Origin: Dechloromonas sp.
GTDB lineage: Bacteria > Pseudomonadota > Gammaproteobacteria > Burkholderiales > Rhodocyclaceae
DNA length: 64,000 bases
Reading direction: 5' to 3'
NCBI GenBank assembly: GCA_016790815.1
Contig: JAEUOG010000064.1
Span: 1 to 64,000 of the forward strand
The position numbers and the translations under genes are program-made. A model generated the notes under the pieces. That model was not told the DNA's origin, did not search any database, and saw only the letters and a list, made by a program, of their open reading frames with translations. Shown piece by piece: positions 26,416 through 35,698 of this stretch; within the stretch, counting starts at the first letter, position 1; the number at the start of each line of letters is the position of its first letter.

Positions 26416-26741
26416 TGACGCTTTCGTGAAGAAGAAAGAATGGGTTGGAAACCGGCGCTACCGATGACGACAGGCAACTGCGCAAAGCAAGCCTGCGGGG
26501 CGAGGGGAATAGTCGCAGTCAGTCTCGTCGCTACCAAGGTCACTATCCATTCGATTGTGTCGAATTTGTGGGGGGGCCAGAGTACTGCCGGTTTCCAGAG
26601 TTATTGATATCAAGATGCGTGCCAGATCGATGGTGGAGTTAATTTTCTTAAAAATCATTTGCTTATATACTTCATCTGGCCCCTTGTTGGCAAATTGTGC
26701 CAAAATTGGCGGAGATGGTTGTCGAAATTGACGGGGGTGGC
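26416..26741. other. Divergent intergenic region between ccoG and the sigma-54 regulator
   Basis: About 326 bases without a gene. It holds an operator-like inverted repeat (ATTCGA-TTGTG-TCGAAT, 26549-26565), a 10-base palindrome TTGATATCAA (26604-26613) that lacks the 4-base spacer of an FNR site, an AT-rich stretch at 26637-26670 and a sigma-54-like promoter at its right end. The control logic is not established. Confidence 0.5.
26677..26692 (+). promoter_or_regulatory. Sigma-54-type -24/-12 promoter candidate
   Basis: TGGCCCCTTGTTGGCA fits TGGCACG-N4-TTGCA with the invariant GG and GC at the correct 12-base distance. Transcription would start near 26703, which favours ATG 26742 as the regulator start. 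By inspection only. Confidence 0.45.
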
Positions 26742-28061
26742 ATGGGCGAACATTCGTTGAGTGAATTGATTTCCTTTTTGGACGGCTTGCCCGAACCGCG
26801 GATTGTGATGAACGCGGATTACCGGATTCTGGCGGCCAATGCAGCTTATGTCCGGGATTTTGGGGGTGGCCGGCAGATTGCGGGGCGGATGTGTTATGAG
26901 GTCTCTCACCATTTCGACGTGCCCTGCGATCAGGCAGGTGAGTCGTGTCCGCTCAGGCAAAGCCAGAAATCGGGGACGCCGCAGCGCGTGCTCCATCTGC
27001 ATCACACCCCGCGTGGTGAGGAGCATGTGGCTGTGGAAACGACGCCCATTCGCGACGAGAACGGTAGGGTGGTCTACTTTGTCGAGACCATGCGTATCGT
27101 CCGTCAGGCCAGCAGCCGCCCGGCGGCGCAGGGGCTGGTAGGGCGGTCGCCGGCTTTTGTCGGAATGCTGGAGAAGATACTGCGTGTCGCCAACGCGAAT
27201 GCGTCCGTGCTGCTTCTCGGTGAAACAGGAACCGGCAAGGAGTTGGTTGCCCGTGCCATCCACGAAGCCAGTGCGCGCTCGGAGGGGCCATTTGTTGCGG
27301 TCGACTGCGCGGGGATGACTGAAACGCTGTTCGAAAGCGAGCTCTTCGGTTACGAGAAAGGCGCCTTTACCGGCGCTACCCACCGCAAGCAGGGGCTGGT
27401 CGAAGCGGCGTCGGGTGGAACGCTGTTCCTCGACGAAATTGGCGAGTTGCCGCTGGTTCTCCAGGTCAAGCTCTTGCGCCTGCTGGAAACCGGAACCTAC
27501 CGTCGGGTGGGAGGGCTGGATTGGCTGCCGGCAGATTTTCGCCTTGTCGCGGCAACGCATCGCGACCTTCGCGCCATGGTGCAGGCCGAGACTTTTCGGC
27601 GCGACCTCTATTTTCGGATCAATACCTTCCCGGTACACATGCCTGCCTTGCACGAACGCTCGAGCGACATCCCATTGCTGGCAGTTTCACTGCTTGAGCG
27701 TGTCGACCGGGAGTCCGGGCGGAAATTTACCCCTGAAGCGCTGGGTTGGCTGAGTAGTCGTCGTTACAGCGGCAATATCCGGGAGTTGCGAAATCTGATT
27801 GAGCGCGCTTCCTTGCTCGCAGACGGCGAAGAGATTGAATTGGGGCATCTCGACGAAATGGCTGCCGACCTGCCACCTGCGTATTTGGGGAACGAGGACG
27901 TGTTCCAGATTGGTCGGGTCGTTGATCTGAACACGCTGGAACTGCGCTACCTGAGTTGGGTGAAAAATCAAAGTGGGACGGATATCGGCGAATTGGCAGC
28001 AAAACTGGGGGTCAGCCAGCGTACGCTGTATCGCAAGCTGGAGGCGTTGAAACGAGGGTGA
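26742..28061 (+). CDS. Sigma-54 activator with Cys-rich PAS domain
   Basis: An enhancer-binding protein of about 439 residues with no receiver domain. The N-terminal PAS domain ([20 protein letters not shown]) contains a conserved Cys/His cluster, [14 protein letters not shown] then GESCPL, suited to binding a metal, heme or Fe-S group. The AAA+ domain has GETGTGKE, the GAFTGA loop and [13 protein letters not shown] Fis-type helix-turn-helix ([19 protein letters not shown]) ends it. ATG 26742 has GGGGGTGG upstream; GTG 26697 and ATG 26715 are alternatives. Ligand and target genes are unknown; the divergent ccoG is one candidate. Confidence 0.82.
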   Translation: MGEHSLSELISFLDGLPEPRIVMNADYRILAANAAYVRDFGGGRQIAGRMCYEVSHHFDVPCDQAGESCPLRQSQKSGTPQRVLHLHHTPRGEEHVAVETTPIRDENGRVVYFVETMRIVRQASSRPAAQGLVGRSPAFVGMLEKILRVANANASVLLLGETGTGKELVARAIHEASARSEGPFVAVDCAGMTETLFESELFGYEKGAFTGATHRKQGLVEAASGGTLFLDEIGELPLVLQVKLLRLLETGTYRRVGGLDWLPADFRLVAATHRDLRAMVQAETFRRDLYFRINTFPVHMPALHERSSDIPLLAVSLLERVDRESGRKFTPEALGWLSSRRYSGNIRELRNLIERASLLADGEEIELGHLDEMAADLPPAYLGNEDVFQIGRVVDLNTLELRYLSWVKNQSGTDIGELAAKLGVSQRTLYRKLEALKRG

Positions 28062-28291
28062 TTCGGGCCGCTTCCCAGGAAGTGAGCGGTCGATCCCTTG
28101 TTTCGAATCGCCAAAGAAAGCAGCGGGTGGCGGCCGTTGCGGCAAAGAAGAACGCAGTTTGCAAGTGGCTGATCAACCGCGAGACCTTGATCCCGTGTAG
28201 TGGCAATTCGGTGGGTATTTGCAAGGGATTGATCAAGTAAGGCAGAGCCGGATGGCCCGAGCGGATTTCTGGTCGGGGCTCCATAAAAGAC

Positions 28292-28317
28292 AAAGGCCAT
28301 GCAGATGCATGGCCTTT
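28292..28317 (-). terminator. Intrinsic terminator for the PEBP-like gene
   Basis: An 11-bp stem AAAGGCCATGC paired with GCATGGCCTTT, loop AGAT. On the minus strand it lies 19 bases after the stop and is followed by GTCTTTTATG. The 230 bases to its left, up to the sigma-54 regulator stop, show no other feature. Confidence 0.75.
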
Positions 28318-28336
28318 GGCATTAACGGGAACGCGG

Positions 28337-28966
28337 TCAGGTCAGGAGGGCGGAATTCAGCGTATAGGTTCCGGTCAGACTGGCTTCAGCCAGTATGTGC
28401 CCCTGCATTGCAGCACGGACTTCAGGGCCACCAAATTTGCCTTCGAGCGACAGCCTGTCCAAGTCCAGGGCGTAAACCGTGAAGACGTAGTGATGGATGA
28501 TTTCGTCGTTCCACGGAGGGCAGGGGCCATCGTAGCCGTAGTAGTCGCCCCTCATGTCGTTGTCGCCGGCAAACCAGTCGGTGTAGTTGTTGATTCCCTG
28601 ACGGCTGCCTTGTGCAGCCTGCGGGCCCGGCTTGCCGCGCGGGGTCACCTTGCTGCTGAACTCGGACTCATTGATTTCGGAGATCGTTGCCGGCAAGTCG
28701 ACCAGAACCCAGTGGAAGAAATCGACGCGCGGCAGGGTTGCTGGGACTGTCCTGCCCTCCTGATTGACGTCGTCACCTTTGCTGGGGACGTCCGGATCGT
28801 GGCAGATGATGACGAAGGATTTCGTGGCTGCAGGAGCTTCGCTCCACGTCAGATGGGGATTCAGGTTTTTTCCGAGGCAGACGTGATGAGCTGGATCGGG
28901 TATGCAAAAGGAATAGTCCCCGGGGATTGTTTGTCCATCCGAAAAGCTGTTGCTGGTCAGTTTCAT
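28337..28966 (-). CDS. YbhB/YbcL family Raf-kinase-inhibitor-like protein (PEBP fold)
   Basis: 209 residues of the phosphatidylethanolamine-binding-protein fold. It shows NLNPHLTWSEAP near residue 33, DPDVP with FVIICHDPD, and DYYGYDGPCPPW, the anion-pocket segments of the family. Bacterial members have no settled function. ATG 28966 has GAGGTAA upstream; the longer frame runs into murJ and is spurious. It may be cotranscribed with murJ, which ends 14 bases upstream on the same strand. Confidence 0.87.
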   Translation of the reverse strand: MKLTSNSFSDGQTIPGDYSFCIPDPAHHVCLGKNLNPHLTWSEAPAATKSFVIICHDPDVPSKGDDVNQEGRTVPATLPRVDFFHWVLVDLPATISEINESEFSSKVTPRGKPGPQAAQGSRQGINNYTDWFAGDNDMRGDYYGYDGPCPPWNDEIIHHYVFTVYALDLDRLSLEGKFGGPEVRAAMQGHILAEASLTGTYTLNSALLT

Positions 28967-28980
28967 ATTTACCTCGCTGA

Positions 28981-30528
28981 TTAGGCCGCCCGGCGTTTGA
29001 AGTCTTTCAGGCGGAAGCCAAGAATCCATAGTGTGGCGAAATAGCTGGCCGCGCCAAGCGGCACCAGCCACGACAGATGGATTGTCCGGTCGACAAAGCT
29101 CCTTTGCAACCAGCTTTTTTCGATGCCCATGCCGAACCACAGGACAGCGCCCATGATGATCAGCGCCAGCAAGAGCTTGGCGCTGAATGCCGGCCAGCCT
29201 GTCTGAGGTTGGTAAATTTCCAGTCGACGCAAGCCGCGATAGAGCATGAGGGCGTTCAGGCAGGCTGCCAGGCCGATCGACAACGCCAGACCTGCATGGT
29301 CAAGCCATCCGACGAAGGCGAGGTTCATTAGTTGCGTGGCTGCCAGCGAGATCAATGCAATACGCACCGGCGTCCGGATGTTCTGGCGGGCATAGAAGCC
29401 GGGGGCTAGCACCTTGACCAGGATCATGCCGGTCAAGCCGACGGTGTAGGCGACCAGGGCCTCCCGGGTGCGGAAGACGTCATCTGCCGAGAAGGCGCCA
29501 TGAAAGAACAATGCGGAGATCAGCGGCACAGCAAGGATGGCGAGCGCAAGGGCGGCTGGGGCTGCTAGCAAAAGGGTGAGGCGCAAGCCCCAGTCGAGCA
29601 GTCGAGAATATTCTATGGGGTTGTTGCTGGCGTGGTACCGCGAGAGCGAGGGTAAAAGAATGGTTCCCAGTGCAGCACCGAGCAGGCCGGACGGGAATTC
29701 CATGAGACGGTCAGCGTAATAAAGCCAGGAAACGCTGCCTGACTTCAGGAAGGACGCAAAAATGGTGTTGATCAGCAGGCTGATCTGTGAAACCGAAACG
29801 CCGATCATGGCCGGCGCCATCAACGTGGAAATCCGGCGAACGCCGGGGTTCGCCCATGCAGCACGCCAGTTCAGTGAGGGGCGGGGCAACATGGCGATTT
29901 TTTTCAGCGCCGGAATCTGGATGGCAAGTTGCAGCAAGCCCCCGAGAAAAACTGCCCAGCCCAGAACCAGGACAGGTGGGTCGAAATACGGAGCAGCAAA
30001 CAGCGCCATGCCTATGAACGCCAGGTTGAGGAGGACTGGCGTAAAAGCGGGTAGTGCAAAGCGACTCCAACTGTTGAGAATCCCGCCGGATAGCGCCACC
30101 AGGGACATGAAGAAAATGTAGGGGAAGGTGATGCGGGTGAGCGCCACGGTGAGTTCGAACTTTTCGGCATCAGCTGTGAACCCCGGCGCGGATACCCAGA
30201 CCAGTATCGGTGCAGCGGCAATACCAATTGCCGTTACAGCGAATAAAGCCATCGAAAGCAGGCTGGCAACGTGGTCGACGAGTGTCCGGGTGTCTTCTTC
30301 GCTGCCCTTGTTTTTGTATTCGCCAAGGATGGGTACGAAGGCCTGCGAAAAAGCGCCCTCCGCAAACATTCTGCGTAACAGGTTGGGCAGCTTGAATGCG
30401 ACAAAGAAAGCATCGGTGGCCATTCCGGCGCCGAAGGTGCGGGCGATGACAAAGTCCCGTGCAAATCCGAGAACTCTTGAGAGGAGGGTCATGCCGCTGA
30501 CCGTGGCCAGCGCGCGGAGCAGATTCAT
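28981..30528 (-). CDS. murJ: Lipid II flippase MurJ (MviN)
   Basis: A 515-residue inner-membrane protein with about fourteen hydrophobic segments, of the MOP exporter superfamily. MurJ moves lipid II across the membrane for peptidoglycan synthesis. The start [25 protein letters not shown] and [22 protein letters not shown] are diagnostic; they contain the conserved Arg residues of the first helices. It is followed by the PEBP-like gene. Essential in most rods. Confidence 0.95.
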   Translation of the reverse strand: MNLLRALATVSGMTLLSRVLGFARDFVIARTFGAGMATDAFFVAFKLPNLLRRMFAEGAFSQAFVPILGEYKNKGSEEDTRTLVDHVASLLSMALFAVTAIGIAAAPILVWVSAPGFTADAEKFELTVALTRITFPYIFFMSLVALSGGILNSWSRFALPAFTPVLLNLAFIGMALFAAPYFDPPVLVLGWAVFLGGLLQLAIQIPALKKIAMLPRPSLNWRAAWANPGVRRISTLMAPAMIGVSVSQISLLINTIFASFLKSGSVSWLYYADRLMEFPSGLLGAALGTILLPSLSRYHASNNPIEYSRLLDWGLRLTLLLAAPAALALAILAVPLISALFFHGAFSADDVFRTREALVAYTVGLTGMILVKVLAPGFYARQNIRTPVRIALISLAATQLMNLAFVGWLDHAGLALSIGLAACLNALMLYRGLRRLEIYQPQTGWPAFSAKLLLALIIMGAVLWFGMGIEKSWLQRSFVDRTIHLSWLVPLGAASYFATLWILGFRLKDFKRRAA

Positions 30529-30637
30529 TCGATGTTGGCGTTTCTTAAAACCCGTGATTCTACGCCGTGCAACAAGGAAGCCTTAATACGCAATGGATAT
30601 CGTTGCCGGTCGGGAAAGTGATTTCGAATGCTCCTTG

Positions 30638-30666
30638 TTGCCCGCACAGTTCAGCTGCTGTAGAAT
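30638..30666 (+). promoter_or_regulatory. Sigma-70 promoter for tRNA-Thr
   Basis: TTGCCC, a 17-base spacer, then TAGAAT. The predicted start near 30673 is about 9 bases before the tRNA, and the short GC-rich segment between is typical of stable RNA promoters. Confidence 0.55.
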
Positions 30667-30681
30667 TCGCGGCCTTGGTTT

Positions 30682-30757
30682 GCCGCTTTAGCTCAGTCGG
30701 TAGAGCAGTTCATTCGTAATGAAAAGGTCGCCAGTTCGATTCCGGCAAGCGGCACCA
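30682..30757 (+). tRNA. tRNA-Thr (anticodon CGT)
   Basis: A 76-base cloverleaf with acceptor stem GCCGCTT paired with AAGCGGC, D arm TTAGCTCAGTCGGTAGAGC, anticodon loop TTCGTAA giving CGT, T arm with GTTCGATTC and an encoded CCA end. The first anticodon-stem pair is a G-A mismatch. It has its own promoter and terminator. Confidence 0.95.
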
Positions 30758-30766
30758 TCTTGATTC

Positions 30767-30789
30767 AGCCCACCTCGCGTGGGCTTTTT
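30767..30789 (+). terminator. Intrinsic terminator after tRNA-Thr
   Basis: Stem AGCCCAC paired with GTGGGCT, loop CTCGC, then TTTTC. It stands between the tRNA and the convergent diguanylate cyclase. Confidence 0.88.
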
Positions 30790-30806
30790 CATTTTCGGCG
30801 TTGCGA

Positions 30807-31778
30807 TTATTCAAGCTTGACAATGACTCGGTTGCGACCTGCGTTTTTGGCAGTGTAAAGGCCGTTGTCCGCTGTTTTTACCAATTGCTGAGGCGCCGAG
30901 TCGGGGCTTGGGTGCGTGCTTGCGACACCGAAACTACACGATACGCGGCCATCGATGCCACGCTCGTGGGGGATGCAAAGGTCTATCGCCGATTGGCGCA
31001 TGCGCTCGGCGACAGCGTAGGCACCATTGGCATCTGTTCCCGGCAGGATGGCGATGAACTCCTCTCCGCCGTAGCGGGCGACTGTATCTTCGACGCGAAA
31101 GAGCGATTCACTGAGCGAACTGGCCACGGCCTTCAGGCAGGAGTCGCCTGCTTGGTGTCCATATATGTCATTGAATTGTTTGAAAAAATCCACGTCGCTC
31201 AGGATGACGCTGAGCGGTGTTTCGTTGCGGATACAGCGTTTCCATTCAATTGAAAGCGTGTCGTCGAAATGGCGCCGATTGGGGATGCCGGTCAGGCTGT
31301 CCAGACTGGCGATTTCCTTTAGCTGCCGATGAACTTCACAGATTTCCTGTTGCCGGGTTGATATGCGCAACATCGCTCGCACCTTGGCCAGGAGAACGAC
31401 CTCCGAAACCGGCTTGCACAGAAAGTCGTCGCCACCGGCCAGAATGCCCTTTGCGAGGGTGTCTTCATCGGTAACTGATGACAGGAATACGATGGGCGTC
31501 CACGGCGAAATGCCTGTGCCAGTTCCGGATTTTTCCCAAGCGCGAATTCTTCGGGTCAGCTCAATGCCGTCGGTGTCCTGCAGCGTGGTATCGAGTAGAA
31601 CCAGGCTGGGCCAGGTTTCTTGAATCATTTTCAGCGCCTGGCTTCCGTCGCCGGTGGCCATTGTTCTGACTTCCGGTAACTGGCCGAGACACTCGCAGAT
31701 CAAAGCCCGATTGCTTGCTGACGGATCGATGACGAGTACGGTTGGGCTGAATCTGGGCGGGGTGGCTTGCTCGGACAT
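30807..31778 (-). CDS. Response regulator diguanylate cyclase (REC-GGDEF)
   Basis: A 323-residue protein of a receiver domain followed by a GGDEF domain that makes cyclic-di-GMP from two GTP. The receiver has VLVIDPSASNR and phospho-Asp in LVLLDTTLQDTDG; one acid-pocket Asp is replaced (DP rather than DD). The GGDEF site reads YGGEEFIAI. Five residues upstream is RVED, an intact RxxD inhibitory site, so product inhibition is expected. No cognate kinase is adjacent. It could oppose the HD-GYP protein encoded near 1-2 kb. Confidence 0.9.
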   Translation of the reverse strand: MSEQATPPRFSPTVLVIDPSASNRALICECLGQLPEVRTMATGDGSQALKMIQETWPSLVLLDTTLQDTDGIELTRRIRAWEKSGTGTGISPWTPIVFLSSVTDEDTLAKGILAGGDDFLCKPVSEVVLLAKVRAMLRISTRQQEICEVHRQLKEIASLDSLTGIPNRRHFDDTLSIEWKRCIRNETPLSVILSDVDFFKQFNDIYGHQAGDSCLKAVASSLSESLFRVEDTVARYGGEEFIAILPGTDANGAYAVAERMRQSAIDLCIPHERGIDGRVSCSFGVASTHPSPDSAPQQLVKTADNGLYTAKNAGRNRVIVKLE

Positions 31779-31943
31779 GATCGGGTAGCCATGGTTGGTG
31801 GGCGTATCTGCTTATCATAACATCCAGGCTCAAGATCTGTCCGTTGTAAGGGCATTTTCGATTGTGCATTCAAGGAGTAATATGTGCTTCCTTTCCATAC
31901 GGTACCGTCTGGAAATAACATAACTATTCAGGAGAGAGTGGCA

Positions 31944-32711
31944 ATGCAGATCGAAAACATGGTGTTTCTGGTTACCGGGGCGGGTTCCGGTTTGGGGGCT
32001 GCAACGGCGAGTGCTTTGGTGGCGGCTGGGGCTAAAGTTGTGCTGGTTGACCTGAACCGCCAAGCCGGGGAGAAGATGGCGGCAGATCTGGGTACAAACA
32101 CCCGGTTTGTCGAAACCGACGTGGCGAATGAGGCTTCTGCGGTCAACGCCATAAATACGGCAATTTCGACGTTCGGAGCACTGCATGGCTTGGTTAACTG
32201 TGCCGGGGTGGCGCCTGCCGAGAAGGTGCTTGGCAAAGAAGGTCCGCATCGGCTGGAGAGCTTTGCCAAGGTCATCAACATCAATTTGGTCGGCACATTC
32301 AACATGATTCGCCTGGCGGCGGATGCGATGATGAAACACGAGCCGGATGCCGGTGGCGAGCGGGGTGTGATCGTCAATACCGCTTCCGTTGCCGCCTATG
32401 AGGGCCAGCTCGGTCAGGCGGCCTATGCGGCCTCAAAGGGTGGCATCGTTGCCCTGACTTTGCCTGTTGCACGCGAACTGGCGCGTAGCGGCATTCGCTG
32501 CGTGACGATCGCACCGGGCATCATGGAAACGCCGATGCTGCTGGGCATGCCACCCGAAGTTCAGGACTCGCTAAACAAAATGGTGCCGTTCCCGACGCGC
32601 ATGGGCAAACCGGCAGAGTACGCCGCGCTGGTCAGGCACATTGCTGAAAATGCCTACCTGAACGGTGAAGTTATCCGTCTGGATGGCGCGATCCGGATGG
32701 GCGTCAAATAA
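31944..32711 (+). CDS. Short-chain dehydrogenase, 3-hydroxyacyl-CoA dehydrogenase type-2-like
   Basis: A 255-residue SDR enzyme. The cofactor loop is [17 protein letters not shown] favours NAD, and the catalytic Ser, Tyr and Lys are in [28 protein letters not shown] and [13 protein letters not shown] resemble human HSD17B10 and bacterial 3-hydroxyacyl-CoA dehydrogenases, so a role in fatty-acid or branched-chain degradation is likely. ATG 31944 has AGGAGAG upstream; the in-frame extension before it is dropped. It stands alone and ends at a terminator. Confidence 0.87.
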   Translation: MQIENMVFLVTGAGSGLGAATASALVAAGAKVVLVDLNRQAGEKMAADLGTNTRFVETDVANEASAVNAINTAISTFGALHGLVNCAGVAPAEKVLGKEGPHRLESFAKVININLVGTFNMIRLAADAMMKHEPDAGGERGVIVNTASVAAYEGQLGQAAYAASKGGIVALTLPVARELARSGIRCVTIAPGIMETPMLLGMPPEVQDSLNKMVPFPTRMGKPAEYAALVRHIAENAYLNGEVIRLDGAIRMGVK

Positions 32712-32738
32712 ACTATACTTCGGCTCCGTCCTTGACCC

Positions 32739-32761
32739 AAAAGGCACTTCGGTGCCTTTTT
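32739..32761 (+). terminator. Intrinsic terminator just before ccoI
   Basis: Stem AAAAGGCAC paired with GTGCCTTTT, TTCG tetraloop, followed by T. It ends six bases before the ccoI ATG and replaces any Shine-Dalgarno sequence there. Confidence 0.85.
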
Positions 32762-32766
32762 ACTTG

Positions 32767-35205
32767 ATGCCTTCCGCTCCCTGCTATCACTGTGGTTTGC
32801 CTATTCCCGATGACGTCAACTTGTCGGTGAAAATTGGTAGCGAGTCGCGGGCGATGTGCTGCTTTGGCTGTCAGGCTGTGGCCCAGTCGATCGTCGATAA
32901 CGGGTTGGCCGACTATTACCGAAGTCGCGACGCCATGCCCGAGTCGCCCCGTGAGGCCATGCCGGCTATTCTTGAGCAACTGGTCATGTATGACCACGCC
33001 GACTTCCAGAAAAGTTTCGTCAAGGAACTTGGGCAGAACGAGCGGGAAGCGTCGCTACTGCTCGAGGGTATTACGTGTTCCGCATGCATCTGGCTGAATG
33101 AGCAGCATGTCGGCCGCTTGGCCGGTGTCACGGCTGTCAATATCAACTACACGACCCGACGGGCGCGCGTCCGCTGGGATGAAACACGCATCAAGCTCTC
33201 GGATATCCTCGGTGCGATAGCGGCAATCGGCTATCGCGCCTACCCCTACGACGCGGCCAAAAACGAGGAGATATCGCGAAAAGAGCGACGCGATGCGATG
33301 TGGCGCCTGTGGGTGGCGGGGTTCGGCATGATGCAGGTGATGATGTATGCCTACCCGGTCTATATTTCCGACGGTGACATGGCACCAGACATCGAAAGCC
33401 TGATGCGCTGGGCCAGTCTGTTGCTGACTATGCCGGTCATTTTCTATTCCTCTGCCCCGTTCTTTCGTAACGCGTGGCGCGATATCAAGCTACGCCGCGT
33501 CGGCATGGATGTGCCGGTGGCGCTGGGTGTCGGAGCTGCCTTCATCGCCAGTTGCTGGGCGACCTTTGTGCAGGCCGGCGAGGTGTATTTCGATTCGGTC
33601 ACCATGTTCATCTTCTTCCTCCTCGGGGGACGCTATCTGGAGATGACGGCACGGCAGAAAGCGGTCAGCGTCACCGAGGCTCTGGCTAGACTGCTCCCGG
33701 CATTTGCACAAAAAATGCCCAAATTTCCGGTCGACCGCAGCACCGAGCAATGCGTCGTTGCCGATCTTCGTCAAGGCGACTACGTTATGGTGCGGGCTGG
33801 AGATATCGTGCCTGCCGACGGTCGGGTCATCGAAGGCGTCAGTTGTGCAAATGAAGCTCTGCTGACAGGCGAAAGCAGGCCGGTACCGAAATCGCCTGGC
33901 GAGGCGGTGACCGGTGGCTCGATCAATGCCGAAAGTCCGCTGGTTGTACAGGTCGAACAAGTTGGTGAGGGAACGCGTCTGTCTGCCATCATTCAGTTGA
34001 TGGAGCGGGCGGCGGCAGAAAAGCCAAAAATCGTTGTGTTGGCTGATCGCATCGCCAGCTACTTCGTCTCCGCGCTATTGGCGGTGGCAATTTTAGTCGC
34101 GGTGGGCTGGTACTTCGTCGATCCTGCCAAGGCGCTTTGGATTACGGTATCGGTCCTCGTTGTAACCTGCCCTTGCGCGCTTTCGCTGGCAACGCCGATC
34201 GCTCTGACCGTTTCGGCCGGAGCGTTGGCCAAGGACGGTTTGCTGGTCACGCGAGGACATGCCATTGAAACGCTGGCGCGAGCCACGCATTTTGTATTTG
34301 ATAAAACCGGCACCCTTACCACCGGGCGCATGCATCTGGTCGACGTCTTCCTGGCGGGTAAAGCGAACAGAGAGACTTGCCTTGCCATGGCTGCAGCCCT
34401 TGAGCGCGCCTCAGAGCACCCGGTGGCGTCTGCTCTACGTAAGGCTGCTGGCGAATATATGCCCGAGGCGTCTTCCGTTATGAGTGAGCCCGGACAGGGT
34501 ATCGAAGCAATTGTCGATGGCCGCCGTTGCCGCATAGGTCGCCCGGATTACGCGTTGGCGCTGAGTGCGGCCAAGTTGCCGGAGGCGGCATCCGATTGGC
34601 TGGAGAGCGGCGACACGGTCGTCGTTCTTGCAGACGAGAGCGATTGCCTCGCCTTGTTTCGGATTGGAGACGAAGTGCGCCAAGAGTCTTCGGCGCTGAT
34701 CTCCGAACTTTGCGCTGCAGGAAAGAAAGTCATGCTGTTGACTGGCGATGCACCAGCGGTCGCGCACCGTGTTGCGGGGCAGCTCGGTATCACCGATATC
34801 CGGGCGGGCGTGACGCCGCAAGGTAAACACGACGCTGTTGTCGGGTTGCAGGCTGAAGGTGCAGTAGTCGCCATGCTGGGCGATGGCGTCAACGATGCGC
34901 CGGTACTCGCTCAGGCGCAAGTATCGGTCGCAATGGGCGGGGGCGCGCAACTGGCAAGGACGCAGTCTGATTTCATACTGCTGTCAGAGAATCTCGATCA
35001 TCTGCGCCATGGCCTTCGGCGGGCTAGAAAAACCCTCAAAATAATCCGCCAGAACCTTTGGTGGTCGTTCGCATACAATTTTGTCGCGCTACCGCTGGCG
35101 ATCGCAGGCTACGTGACCCCATGGATCGCAGGCATCGGCATGTCGGCCAGTTCGTTGCTGGTTGTCCTCAACTCACTGCGGATTCAGCGCGTGGAGACTG
35201 ACTGA
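32767..35205 (+). CDS. ccoI: Copper-transporting P1B-type ATPase CcoI (FixI)
   Basis: An 812-residue P-type ATPase that exports copper for cbb3 oxidase maturation. The N-terminus has CYHCGLPIP and CCFGCQAV, then a heavy-metal-associated domain with GITCSACIW. The membrane CPC motif is TCPCALSLATP. Phosphorylation site DKTGTLTTG, then SEHPV and MLGDGVNDAPVL in the cytoplasmic domains. Eight hydrophobic segments are expected. ATG 32767 matches the family N-terminus but has no ribosome binding site and lies immediately after a terminator. ccoS starts within its stop codon. Confidence 0.93.
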   Translation: MPSAPCYHCGLPIPDDVNLSVKIGSESRAMCCFGCQAVAQSIVDNGLADYYRSRDAMPESPREAMPAILEQLVMYDHADFQKSFVKELGQNEREASLLLEGITCSACIWLNEQHVGRLAGVTAVNINYTTRRARVRWDETRIKLSDILGAIAAIGYRAYPYDAAKNEEISRKERRDAMWRLWVAGFGMMQVMMYAYPVYISDGDMAPDIESLMRWASLLLTMPVIFYSSAPFFRNAWRDIKLRRVGMDVPVALGVGAAFIASCWATFVQAGEVYFDSVTMFIFFLLGGRYLEMTARQKAVSVTEALARLLPAFAQKMPKFPVDRSTEQCVVADLRQGDYVMVRAGDIVPADGRVIEGVSCANEALLTGESRPVPKSPGEAVTGGSINAESPLVVQVEQVGEGTRLSAIIQLMERAAAEKPKIVVLADRIASYFVSALLAVAILVAVGWYFVDPAKALWITVSVLVVTCPCALSLATPIALTVSAGALAKDGLLVTRGHAIETLARATHFVFDKTGTLTTGRMHLVDVFLAGKANRETCLAMAAALERASEHPVASALRKAAGEYMPEASSVMSEPGQGIEAIVDGRRCRIGRPDYALALSAAKLPEAASDWLESGDTVVVLADESDCLALFRIGDEVRQESSALISELCAAGKKVMLLTGDAPAVAHRVAGQLGITDIRAGVTPQGKHDAVVGLQAEGAVVAMLGDGVNDAPVLAQAQVSVAMGGGAQLARTQSDFILLSENLDHLRHGLRRARKTLKIIRQNLWWSFAYNFVALPLAIAGYVTPWIAGIGMSASSLLVVLNSLRIQRVETD

Positions 35206-35396
35206 TGGAAAGTGTATATCTCCTCATCCCGGTATCGGTCATCCTGGTTTTCGGTATCGCTCTGGCTTTCTGGTGGTCGGTGCGAAGTGGGCAGTTCGAT
35301 GACCTCGAGGGACCAGGCTTTCGCGTGCTGATGGACGACGATCATCCGAAAAAAGCAGATAAGGCCGTCGAGACCGAAAAACCGGAGAATGGTTGA
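35205..35396 (+). CDS. ccoS: cbb3-type oxidase assembly protein CcoS
   Basis: A 63-residue protein with one N-terminal membrane segment (YLLIPVSVILVFGIALAFWWSV) followed by the family motif SGQFDDLEGPG. CcoS is needed for cofactor insertion into cbb3 oxidase in Rhodobacter. The ATG overlaps the ccoI stop (TGATG), the usual ccoIS arrangement. Confidence 0.92.
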   Translation: MESVYLLIPVSVILVFGIALAFWWSVRSGQFDDLEGPGFRVLMDDDHPKKADKAVETEKPENG

Positions 35397-35482
35397 CCTG
35401 TGTCAAGGTGAGGTACTCACCTGGCCGGCAGAATGAATTCATCGTGGAGCCGATGCTTCACAGCAATTCTCTGTTGGGGTTG

Positions 35483-35509
35483 GGGTGCGTTACGACGCAC
35501 CCTTTTTTT
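35483..35509 (+). terminator. Intrinsic terminator after ccoS
   Basis: Stem GGGTGCGT paired with ACGCACCC, loop TACG, followed by seven T. It separates ccoIS from the ccoNOQP promoter. The rest of the 302-base gap (35397-35698) holds the FNR-type promoter. Confidence 0.92.
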
Positions 35510-35588
35510 GTCCACGATCTGCGCCGGGTTATTGGGTGTGGCAACTGACCTAGATAGTTCGGACTATTGGTCCTAGATAATACGTGGG

Positions 35589-35629
35589 TTGATCTAGGTC
35601 AAAACGCACTTGCTAGACTAGAATACTAT
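35589..35629 (+). promoter_or_regulatory. FNR/ANR-type promoter of ccoNOQP
   Basis: TTGATCTAGGTCAA (35589-35602) matches the FNR consensus TTGATnnnnATCAA with one mismatch. TACTAT at 35624-35629 is a fair -10. A start near 35637 would put the box at -41.5, the classical class II position. Low-oxygen induction of cbb3 oxidase by FNR-type regulators is known in other bacteria. Confidence 0.7.
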
Positions 35630-35698
35630 CGCTTTCTATGTGTCCCCTTGGGTTCAGGGAGGTGGGCATTCCGTTTTTTATTTACGAGAGGTGGGTTC

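Noticed and set aside
26604..26613. TTGATATCAA as an FNR site
   Set aside because: The FNR consensus needs a four-base spacer between the half sites; here there is none.
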